5,445 bases of DNA from positions 1 through 5,445 of the forward strand of contig DASXTS010000507.1 of the NCBI GenBank assembly GCA_036505275.1, given 5' to 3'. Origin of the DNA: DASXTS01 sp036505275. GTDB lineage: Bacteria > Actinomycetota > Actinomycetes > Mycobacteriales > Pseudonocardiaceae. A model generated the notes under the pieces. The model was not told where the DNA came from and did no database searches. It saw only the letters and a program-made list of their open reading frames with translations. The translations under genes and the position numbers were made by a program. This document shows, piece by piece, positions 1 to 5,023 of the stretch; positions within the stretch are counted from its first letter, which is position 1; every line of letters begins with the position of its first letter.

Positions 1-124
1 GCTGCGCATGATCTGGGACGCCGCCGACCCGGCCGACATCATCTGGCGCAACGAAGCGTCCATGGATGACGGCACGACCTGGACGTTGATCGAGACCTAC
101 CACGTGACCCCGAGGCCAGCATGA
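1..124 (+). CDS. 3' end of an unrecognised gene (partial)
   Basis: The window opens inside a reading frame whose codons begin at position 2 and end at a TGA at 122-124, giving the last 40 residues of a protein whose start lies to the left. The tail is rich in Trp and acidic residues (IIWRNEASMDDGTTWTLIET near its centre) and ends TPRPA. The frame has strongly GC-biased third positions, so it is coding. The pattern 'W-R-N-E ... D-G-T-T-W' loosely recalls the last beta strands of small beta-barrel ligand-binding proteins of the DUF1579 or SRPBCC kind ('DGG-x-TW'). That is an impression from a short fragment, not an assignment. The stop codon overlaps the ATG of the next ORF, so the two are probably co-transcribed. 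Confidence 0.7.
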   Translation, partial: LRMIWDAADPADIIWRNEASMDDGTTWTLIETYHVTPRPA

Positions 125-363
125 CCTCCACCAGGGCATACCAGCCACCGCACGTTCCGCGCCCGTTTACGATGCATCCCGCCGGCTCGGTTGGCATCGA
201 ATCCGGGTCGAAGCGGCTGGCCTCGCTGCTGCCCGCGGAACGGCGGACCGCCTGCCTGCTCGAGTTGATGCCTGACAGCAACTTCCTGACCTACGGCGTG
301 GGCGTGTCTCTGCTCGACATGGCCAAGCCGGCCGCCGCGCCCGCGCACGTGTCGGTCCAATAG
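121..363 (+). CDS. small hypothetical protein, translationally coupled
   Basis: This ORF encodes 80 residues and starts at the ATG of an ATGA overlap with the preceding stop, the usual layout of translationally coupled genes. A GAGG at 112-115 lies five bases before the start and would serve as ribosome binding site. Third positions are mostly G or C, strongly so from about codon 20 onward. The protein has no signal peptide. Residues about 30-50 look helical (KRLASLLPAERRTACLLELM), followed by a hydrophobic stretch, FLTYGVGVSLLDMA, that is too short and broken to be a clear membrane helix. I do not recognise the family. It could be a short gene in its own right or the degraded end of a longer one; the overlap and ribosome binding site favour a real gene. 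Confidence 0.5.
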   Translation: MTSTRAYQPPHVPRPFTMHPAGSVGIESGSKRLASLLPAERRTACLLELMPDSNFLTYGVGVSLLDMAKPAAAPAHVSVQ

Positions 364-420
364 AGCGTCCTGCACGCGCCTGCGAACGTCGCCGCATGGC
401 GTGTATTCACAAAGAGGATT

Positions 421-436
421 GCCCGAACGGTCGGGC
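421..436 (+). terminator. hairpin, possible terminator
   Basis: A perfect six-base stem (GCCCGA / TCGGGC) closes a four-base loop ACGG, about 58 bases after the stop at 363 and before the next gene. There is no T-run after it, which is common for actinobacterial terminators but also makes the call weak. It could equally be an operator upstream of the secreted-protein gene. Confidence 0.3.
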
Positions 437-557
437 GAGATGATCGCGCTCCGACATTCCGCGGGCTGACCGATCTCAGCCGCAGTATGCGACCGTCTTC
501 CGGTGGCGGGAGGTCTAGTGCAGGCTGGTGCGGGGCAGGCACCGCGAGGAGGTCTCG

Positions 558-875
558 ATGCGTCGCATACTGCTGGTCGTTCCACTGGCCGCCAGCGCAC
601 TTGTTCTGGGGGCGACCCCGGCGGCCGCCGACCATACCCATTTCCGGGTCGTCGGCAACGGGGACTGCGTGCTGCTGGCGCCGGACGGTGGGGAAAAATA
701 CGTGCAGTTGCCGCATGCGGACGGGTTCGCGCCCAATCGGCGACACCCGCTGCACGTCAACGTCCACCTCGGCCAGCCCGGCGAGGTCGGGGCCATCTAC
801 GTCGCGTACGGCGCGGACGGCGTCCTGACCGCGGATGCGCTGCGGCTGTGCGGCGGACAGTTCCGCAACCGATAA
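558..875 (+). CDS. small secreted protein of unknown function
   Basis: The product is 105 residues. The ATG at 558 is preceded by a strong GAGGAGG (546-552) with five bases of spacing. A longer in-frame start at 528 is possible but has no such site and would bury the signal peptide. Residues 1 to about 24 form a classic Sec signal peptide: MRR, a hydrophobic core LLVVPLAASALVL, then an Ala-rich AxA-type cleavage region (ATPAAA|DH). The mature part is only about 80 residues. It is hydrophilic, begins with a His-containing DHTHFRVV, and carries two cysteines, one near its start (GDCVLL) and one near the C-terminus (LRLCGG), which could form a disulfide after export. Small secreted proteins of this layout are common in actinomycetes, but I cannot name a family or function. 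It appears monocistronic, with about 195 bases upstream and 276 downstream. Confidence 0.85.
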   Translation: MRRILLVVPLAASALVLGATPAAADHTHFRVVGNGDCVLLAPDGGEKYVQLPHADGFAPNRRHPLHVNVHLGQPGEVGAIYVAYGADGVLTADALRLCGGQFRNR

Positions 876-1151
876 GCCCACCCGCGGGCACCGTGGGAGC
901 CCACCGGCCGTTTCGCGCCCATCCCGGCCGCCGTGACATGCGAAACGATCACAGCCGCCGACCTCGGCAGACTGGACACCTGATGCCATTCGAGAACCAG
1001 TTCTACTCGCACGACCGCGCACCTCTGGGGGATCATGGGATTCTCCACCGAGTTCTGGAAGCAGGAGCTCTGGCGAGCGCTGGAGTTCGACTCCATCTCC
1101 GGGAGCTGCTGAGCACGGACGTCTGACCTCGGCGGCCGGGGGTGCTGGCGG
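876..1151. other. 276-bp gap without a firm gene
   Basis: This gap separates the secreted-protein gene from the glycosyltransferase gene. No convincing promoter or terminator is visible; the CCCAC/GTGGG pair at 877-897 has only a five-base stem with an 11-base interior. Two short stretches have coding-like third positions in different frames. One begins at the ATG at 983 (MPFENQFYSHDRAPLG) and the other runs from the ATG at 1035 to the TGA at 1110-1112 (25 codons). They join into one 42-codon frame if one G is removed from the GGGGG at 1027-1031. This could be a relic of a gene, a small peptide gene, or chance in GC-rich DNA. The ATG at 983 has no good ribosome binding site, and the one at 1035 has only the G-run close by. 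Confidence 0.35.
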
Positions 1152-2603
1152 ATGGCGGAGACGAGCGCGACGACCGAGACGACTGCGACGACGTCCCGAG
1201 CGGGAACTCGCCCGGCGGCCGCCTGGCCCATGATCGCTGTGATCGCGGGTGTGCTCGCCAGCGTCCATGTTGCGTTCAGCGGGGGGTACGGCTACCACCG
1301 CGACGAGCTGTACTTCGTACGCGCCGGCCGCGAGCTGGATTGGGGCTATCCCGACCAACCACCGCTCACGCCACTGCTCGCACGGCTGGTCACCGAGCTG
1401 TTCGGCGACTCGCTGGTGGCGCTGCGGCTGCTCTCGGCGCTGTCGGTCGGCGTGGTCGTCGTGCTCACCGCGCTGCTGGCGCGCGAGTTCGGCGGTGGCC
1501 GCGGGCCGCAGCTGCTGGCCGGGGCCGCGATGGCGGTGTCAACCTACCTGACCGCCGTCGGGCACCTGATGTCCACCGCGACGTTCGACCTGCTCGCATG
1601 GACCGCGCTGAGCTGGCTGATCGTCCGGGCGCTGCGCACTGGCGGGCCGAGCTGGCTTGCGGTCGGGGTGGTTGCCGCGATCGGACTGCAGAACAAGGTG
1701 CTGGTCGGGTTCCTGCTCGGCGGACTGCTTGTCGGCCTCCTGCTGGTGGGTCCACGTGCGGCCTTGCGCAGCCCATGGCCGTGGCTGGCCGGCGTGATCG
1801 CGCTGCTGGCGTGGGCGCCGTTCCTGGTCTGGCAGACCGCCCACGGATGGCCGCAGCTCGACGTCGCCACTTCGATCGCCGCCGGCAGTTCGGGTACCAG
1901 CGAGCCGTGGTACCTGTTCATCCCGTTCCAGCTCGTGCTGATCAGCCCGGTGCTGGTGCCGGTGTGGGTCGCCGGCCTCGTGCGGCTGCTGCGGGATCCG
2001 CAACTGCGGCTCTACCGGGCCTTCGCGGTGGCCTACGCGGCACTGGCGATCTTGTTCCTGTTGACCGGCGGGAAGCCGTATTACCTGTGCGGGCTGTACC
2101 CGGTGCTGCTGGCCGCCGGCGCCGAACCCGCTCTGCGCTGGGTCGGACGCGGCGCGACCCGGCTGCGGTCCGCGCTGCTGGCCGCCGCCCTCGTGACCAG
2201 CGCGGCGGTTTCGGCGGTGCTGTTCTTGCCCATCGTCCCGGTCGAGTCCCTCGCTGCCACGCCGATCGTCGACATCAACCATGACGCCGGTGAGACGGTC
2301 GGATGGCGACCATTCGCGGAGACGATCGGCCAGGCGGTGGCAAGGCCTGCCGAGCGGCGAGCGGGCCACCGCCGTGGTGCTCACCGCCAACTACGGCGAG
2401 GCTGGCGCCATCGACCATTACCGCGACGAGCTCGGCTTGCCGCCGGCCTACAGCGGGCACAACGGCTACGGCCTGTGGGGCCCGCCGCCGGAGACGGCCG
2501 GTCCGACGATCGCCGTCGGCTACCGAGCCGAGCGGCTGCGACAATGGTTCGGATCGGTCGAACCGGCCGGCCGGATCGACAACGGCGTCGGGCTGGACAA
2601 TGA
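1152..2603 (+). CDS. GT39-like polytopic membrane glycosyltransferase, frameshifted
   Basis: The reading frame spans 483 codons, but only about the first 396 encode authentic protein. After a short Thr/Ala-rich cytoplasmic tail (residues 1-25) come a first membrane helix (about 26-43), a long extracytoplasmic loop with YHRDELYF (48-55) and WGYPDQPPLTPLLARL (64-79), and then a series of hydrophobic helices to about residue 365. The acidic pair D51-E52 after the first helix, and the aromatic/proline-rich loop, are typical of GT-C fold enzymes of the ArnT/protein-mannosyltransferase (PMT_2, GT39-like) group. These transfer sugars from polyprenyl-phosphate carriers on the outer face of the membrane; the sugar and acceptor cannot be told here. 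After Val396 (2337-2339) the frame yields 87 Arg-rich residues unlike the family, while the expected C-terminal domain continues in the +1 frame. Undisturbed, the protein would be about 510 residues. The start at 1152 fits the N-terminal topology, though its upstream GGGGG/GGCGG is a poor ribosome binding site. Confidence 0.85.
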   Translation: MAETSATTETTATTSRAGTRPAAAWPMIAVIAGVLASVHVAFSGGYGYHRDELYFVRAGRELDWGYPDQPPLTPLLARLVTELFGDSLVALRLLSALSVGVVVVLTALLAREFGGGRGPQLLAGAAMAVSTYLTAVGHLMSTATFDLLAWTALSWLIVRALRTGGPSWLAVGVVAAIGLQNKVLVGFLLGGLLVGLLLVGPRAALRSPWPWLAGVIALLAWAPFLVWQTAHGWPQLDVATSIAAGSSGTSEPWYLFIPFQLVLISPVLVPVWVAGLVRLLRDPQLRLYRAFAVAYAALAILFLLTGGKPYYLCGLYPVLLAAGAEPALRWVGRGATRLRSALLAAALVTSAAVSAVLFLPIVPVESLAATPIVDINHDAGETVGWRPFAETIGQAVARPAERRAGHRRGAHRQLRRGWRHRPLPRRARLAAGLQRAQRLRPVGPAAGDGRSDDRRRLPSRAAATMVRIGRTGRPDRQRRRAGQ

Positions 2604-2688
2604 CGAACAGGGCACCCAGCTGTTCGTGTGCCGGAACCGGCTCCGCAGCTGGGCCGAGATATGGCCGCAGGTGCGCCACCTCGGCTAG
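2341..2688 (+). pseudogene. displaced C-terminal domain of the glycosyltransferase
   Basis: These 115 codons, in the frame one base away from the upstream gene, encode the missing C-terminal soluble domain. It begins QGLPSGERATAVVLTANYGE, continues with an AIDHYRDELGLPPAYSGHNG segment and a WGPP motif, and ends WAEIWPQVRHLG. The NYGEAGA and YSGHNGY motifs are what one expects after the last membrane helices in actinobacterial members of this glycosyltransferase group, where this region forms the periplasmic C-terminal domain. The frame has no ribosome binding site or start of its own at the break. The ATG at 2281 opens the frame earlier, but only over bases already coding in the other frame. 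If the frameshift is real, the gene is probably inactive or makes a protein lacking this domain; if it is a sequencing error, 1152-2688 is one intact gene. Confidence 0.8.
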
Positions 2689-3215
2689 CACGGGCGCGTC
2701 CCCTCGGTGGCGTCGTCCAGAATCTGGAACCGCTCGAGGCACAACCGGTGTGCTTTTCTGGCGGCTTTGAGTTTCGCGTTCTCCGCCACCAGCGCGGCCT
2801 GCAGCCGGGCGATCTCGTCCTCGTTGCGGGGGCTCTCTGGTGCATTGTGCAGCTGCCTGATGCGGCCCTTGATGTTCGCGATGGTGTGCTCGGCGATATT
2901 CACCCTGTCCAGCTCGTCCTGGCAGAGGTTGATGGTGACCGACAACTGTCCGTCCAGCTCATAGTTGTTCGTCGTGTCGTCGCTCTCGAAACGCAGTGTG
3001 AAGGGCGTGCTTGTCATCCGGTCGAAGAAGATGAAGTCGCTGCCGATCCGGTCGTCTCGGCCGAGGACACCGGTCTCAATCTCGATCTTTTCGGCGGTGG
3101 TCTGGCTGCCCTTGATGGCGTCCTCCACCTGCCACCCCCGGTCAGAGTTGGTGGGTGGCTCGGTAGTCACGTTGGATCGGCGGCTCGGCCGTGCCGACGG
3201 TGTGTCCTGCGACAT
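2685..3215 (-). CDS. unrecognised protein with a helical, coiled-coil C-terminus
   Basis: The product is 176 residues with consistent GC-rich third positions, so it is very likely coding, but I do not recognise the family. Residues 1-28 are polar and probably disordered (Ser/Thr/Pro/Arg-rich). Residues about 40-98 look like a small beta-rich domain, with SDFIFFDRM (59-67), FTLRFESDD (72-80) and YELDGQLSVTINL (85-97). Residues about 99-124 and 132-165 look like two helices joined by a Pro-containing turn; the second has heptad-like hydrophobic spacing (EIARLQAALVAENAKLKAAR), suggesting a helical hairpin or coiled coil. There is no signal peptide or membrane segment, so it is probably cytoplasmic. 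The start ATG (3213-3215) has a modest GGCGGA eight to nine bases upstream that lies partly within a palindrome. Its stop shares CTAG with the converging glycosyltransferase gene. Confidence 0.8.
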   Translation of the reverse strand: MSQDTPSARPSRRSNVTTEPPTNSDRGWQVEDAIKGSQTTAEKIEIETGVLGRDDRIGSDFIFFDRMTSTPFTLRFESDDTTNNYELDGQLSVTINLCQDELDRVNIAEHTIANIKGRIRQLHNAPESPRNEDEIARLQAALVAENAKLKAARKAHRLCLERFQILDDATEGTRPC

Positions 3216-3223
3216 CGTTGTTC

Positions 3224-3237
3224 CGCCGTCGACGGCG
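3224..3237. promoter_or_regulatory. 14-bp perfect palindrome at a translation start
   Basis: CGCCGTCGACGGCG is fully self-complementary and ends nine bases before the ATG of the leftward 176-codon gene. It covers most of the GGCGG that would act as ribosome binding site. It could be a dimeric-repressor operator or a cruciform or hairpin that hides the ribosome binding site. GC-rich DNA produces such palindromes by chance more often than average DNA, so function is inferred. Confidence 0.35.
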
Positions 3238-3265
3238 ATGCGGCGTGACTGAGGGCCGCGCGGCG

Positions 3266-3279
3266 CGGGTGAGAACCCG
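3266..3279 (-). terminator. hairpin just after the epimerase/reductase gene
   Basis: CGGGT and ACCCG form a five-base stem around a four-base loop (TCTC on the transcribed minus strand, GAGA on the plus strand). It begins two bases after the TGA of the leftward gene above it. The position suits a terminator of that gene; there is no T-run, so the call is tentative. Confidence 0.35.
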
Positions 3280-3280
3280 G

Positions 3281-4201
3281 TCAGGCCTGGCGACGCAGCC
3301 GCTCCGCGACAGTGCGCAGCACGTCATCCAGCGGCGTCGGAGTGAGGCCGAACGTGGCCGTGGTCACCGTGGAATCCAGGATGAACGGGCGGGTGAACTG
3401 GTAGCGGGTGGTGCGCAGTTCGCGGAGAAGCGGCGAGAACAGACCGGTCACCCAGAGTACGGGGTATGGGATCCCGGTCAGCTTCGGCGGCGGGGCGCCG
3501 GCCACCTCGGTGAACCGGGTCGAGAGCTGGCGTACGGTCAGCGGCGGGTTGGTCGGCACCGGCCAGGCATCTCCCCAGCCTCGCTCGTCCGCCGCCACGG
3601 TCACCACAGTCCGTGCGACGTCCGCGATCGCGGTCCAGCTGTGCGGAACGTCGAGTGGCGCCGGCACGTACGCCCGCTTGCCGGCCAGCAGCGGCTTGCC
3701 GAGCGTGAACTCGAAGATCGAGTTTGCTTCCAGGTAATCGCTGCCGCGCACCTCGGTGGCCCGGATCCGGCCGGCCTGGTGCGCGGCGAGCGCGTCGCGC
3801 CACATGTCGGCCCGCAGGCGCAGCTTGGGATGTGTGGCGGCCAGCGGGGTGTTCGCCGTGATCGGGCCGTCGACCTCGCCGTACCCGTACAGGTTGTTGA
3901 CGGTGGCCAGCACGGCCCCGGACCGCTCGGCCGCGGCCAGCAGCGCGGCCGCCAGCGGCGGCCAGTCGGTGAGCCACCGGTGGTAGAGCGGGTTCGCGCA
4001 GTTGTAGAGGGCGGCGGCGCCCTGGGCCAGTGCGGCGAGCCGGTCGGCGTCGGTGGCGTCCGCGGCGACCCGCTCGATGGCGGGATGCTCGGGGCCGCCG
4101 CCCCTGCGGGTCACGATCCGCACCTGCTCGCCGCGGGAGGCGAGCAGCTCAGCGGTGGCGGTGCCGACAGGGCCGGCACCCACGATCAAATGCAGAGGCA
4201 T
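3281..4201 (-). CDS. atypical NAD(P)-binding epimerase/dehydratase-family protein
   Basis: The product is 306 residues. I chose the ATG at 4201 because a GGGAG lies four bases upstream and the protein then begins directly with the first Rossmann strand, PLHLIVGAGPVG. A start at 4252 would add 17 residues with no homology-like features. The GxGxxG dinucleotide-binding motif is at residues 8-13. It is followed by VRIVTRR (27-33), an ADATD acidic motif after the third strand (48-52), and VNNLYGYGEVDG (101-112), where extended SDR enzymes carry their active-site region. PHSWTAIADVARTVV (186-200) and RYQFTRPFILDS (266-277) also fit NAD-dependent epimerase/dehydratase-like proteins of actinomycetes. 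The canonical YxxxK pair is absent: the residues four after Y105 and Y107 are Glu and Asp. It is therefore an atypical SDR, perhaps a reductase or an NAD(P)H-binding regulator; the substrate is unknown. It is cytoplasmic. Neighbours lie 95 bases upstream and 65 bases downstream, so tight co-transcription is not obvious. Confidence 0.9.
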   Translation of the reverse strand: MPLHLIVGAGPVGTATAELLASRGEQVRIVTRRGGGPEHPAIERVAADATDADRLAALAQGAAALYNCANPLYHRWLTDWPPLAAALLAAAERSGAVLATVNNLYGYGEVDGPITANTPLAATHPKLRLRADMWRDALAAHQAGRIRATEVRGSDYLEANSIFEFTLGKPLLAGKRAYVPAPLDVPHSWTAIADVARTVVTVAADERGWGDAWPVPTNPPLTVRQLSTRFTEVAGAPPPKLTGIPYPVLWVTGLFSPLLRELRTTRYQFTRPFILDSTVTTATFGLTPTPLDDVLRTVAERLRRQA

Positions 4202-4253
4202 GGAGCTCCCGTGCTGTCCAGCGCTTCCGTCTGCGGGTAAGTCTGCCCTCAAG

Positions 4254-4266
4254 CGCGCTCAGCGCG
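4254..4266 (-). terminator. short GC hairpin between two leftward genes
   Basis: CGCGCTCAGCGCG forms a five-base GC stem around a TCA loop, about 30 bases after the stop of the four-helix membrane protein gene and before the epimerase/reductase gene. It may slow or end transcription, but no T-run follows and such short GC palindromes arise easily here. Confidence 0.25.
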
Positions 4267-4296
4267 ATCACGGGGTCGGTTGCCGGCCGCGCGGCG

Positions 4297-4707
4297 TCAG
4301 GCGCGTAGTAGTCCAATGCCGAGGGTGAGCGTACCGATGGCGAGCAGCACGGCACCCGCATAGGCGAACAGGATGAGACGGTTGGGCCGCTCGGCGCGGG
4401 GCGAGACCACCGAGAGGAAGAAGCCGATCGGCAGCAGGATCGGGCCGGAGACCAGGAAGGTGCGGACCATCTGCTTGAGGCCATCGCTGAGGTTGGCCTG
4501 ATCGACATAGAGCAGGCCAACGAGGGCGAGGATGATGAGCACGCCAGCGTGGGCGTGGCCGGCGCGGAAGAGGTTCTGGCGGACGGGGTTGTCGAGGTAG
4601 CCGGGGGTCCGGCGGGAGATGAAGCCGAGCAGGGAGACGCCCCCGTACACGACGGTGGGGACGAGCACCAGGATCACGCCCGCGGTGTTGATCGATGCCG
4701 CTGCCAT
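4297..4707 (-). CDS. small four-helix integral membrane protein
   Basis: The product is 136 residues. The ATG at 4707 is preceded by GGAGG (4718-4722) with ten bases of spacing; the same frame stays open much further upstream, but that extension is Arg/Pro-rich shadow sequence. Four hydrophobic helices are visible at about 8-30, 48-68, 82-101 and 109-134, joined by short loops (RRTPGYLDNPVRQN, DQANLSDGLKQ, SPRAERPNR). The motif FRAGHAHAGVLI at the start of helix 2 places two histidines (51 and 53) at the membrane edge, a possible metal or haem contact. Similar proteins with a 'RAGHAHAGVL' motif and 'SPRA-RPNRLI' are, to my knowledge, conserved uncharacterised membrane proteins of actinomycetes. 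No function can be assigned. It seems to head its own transcript, with inverted repeats about 45-90 bases upstream of the start. Confidence 0.88.
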   Translation of the reverse strand: MAAASINTAGVILVLVPTVVYGGVSLLGFISRRTPGYLDNPVRQNLFRAGHAHAGVLIILALVGLLYVDQANLSDGLKQMVRTFLVSGPILLPIGFFLSVVSPRAERPNRLILFAYAGAVLLAIGTLTLGIGLLRA

Positions 4708-4751
4708 CGGCAGGTTTCCTCCATTACCTGGTGAGTCGTGCCCTGTCCGGA

Positions 4752-4795
4752 GGTGGACCACCACTTCGCTACCGGCGTCCGCGGGCCCTAAGTGG
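4752..4795. promoter_or_regulatory. nested inverted repeats upstream of the membrane protein gene
   Basis: GGTGGACCACC (4752-4762) is a perfect palindrome around a central A. Overlapping its right edge, CCACTT (4761-4766) is repeated in inverted form as AAGTGG (4790-4795) after 23 bases. They lie 45 to 88 bases before the ATG of the leftward membrane protein gene, where an operator would be expected. No clear -10/-35 pair could be placed beside them. Confidence 0.3.
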
Positions 4796-4814
4796 ATGTT
4801 GCGTGCCCGCGCAC

Positions 4815-4955
4815 CTACGGCGCAAGCCCGATTGTGGGCATCGCCTGTCCTTCTTCGATCATCCTGCGATCCCACTTGGCCCGGTCCTGATCGCGCAGGA
4901 GCACGAGGGCCCCATCGGCCGTGCGGGCCTGCACCCGCGACTCGCTGAGCAGCAT
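4815..4955 (-). pseudogene. relic of a DUF6596-type ECF sigma factor
   Basis: These 46 codons end at a TAG and contain LVLLRDQDRAKWDRRMIEEG (residues 18-37 of the fragment). The spacing L-V-L-L-x-D-Q-D-R-x-x-W-D-R-x-x-I-x-E-G is characteristic of the C-terminal extension (DUF6596) of ECF42-type sigma factors, preceded in that family by 'LALMLLHDxRR'; here MLLSESRV stands at the expected place. Full family members are roughly 400 residues, with sigma-2 and sigma-4 regions before this segment and a TPR-like helical region after it. Neither flank can be found: upstream the sequence no longer fits in any frame, and downstream the frame ends within nine residues of the motif. It is therefore almost certainly a non-functional remnant. 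The family match is from memory of the motif, not a search. Confidence 0.7.
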
Positions 4956-5023
4956 GCCCGACCGGCCCCGGCGAAGGAGGGACGGCCGGCACGAGCTCGG
5001 GCACAGGCAATCGCGGGTTGATG

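Noticed and set aside
466..495. Rightward promoter (CTGACC ... TATGCG) before the secreted-protein gene
   Set aside because: The spacing is about 14 bases and both boxes match weakly.
877..897. CCCAC/GTGGG hairpin after the secreted-protein gene
   Set aside because: Only five base pairs with an 11-base interior and no T-run, so it was not listed as a terminator.
291..1358. Leftward 355-codon frame opposite the secreted-protein gene
   Set aside because: The translation is Arg/Pro-rich without motifs and lies opposite genes with ribosome binding sites and a signal peptide.
1142..2284. Rightward 380-codon frame overlapping the glycosyltransferase gene
   Set aside because: It is rich in Arg and Ala and is the shifted shadow of the hydrophobic membrane-protein frame, which has clear family motifs.
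3191..4240. Rightward 349-codon frame opposite the epimerase/reductase gene
   Set aside because: It is an antisense shadow: low-complexity Arg/Gly/Gln-rich protein, while the opposite strand carries a complete Rossmann-fold protein.
4724..4752. Leftward promoter (CGGACA and TAATGG, 17-base spacer) before the membrane protein gene
   Set aside because: The -10 match is poor and the implied transcription start would fall on or after the GGAGG ribosome binding site.
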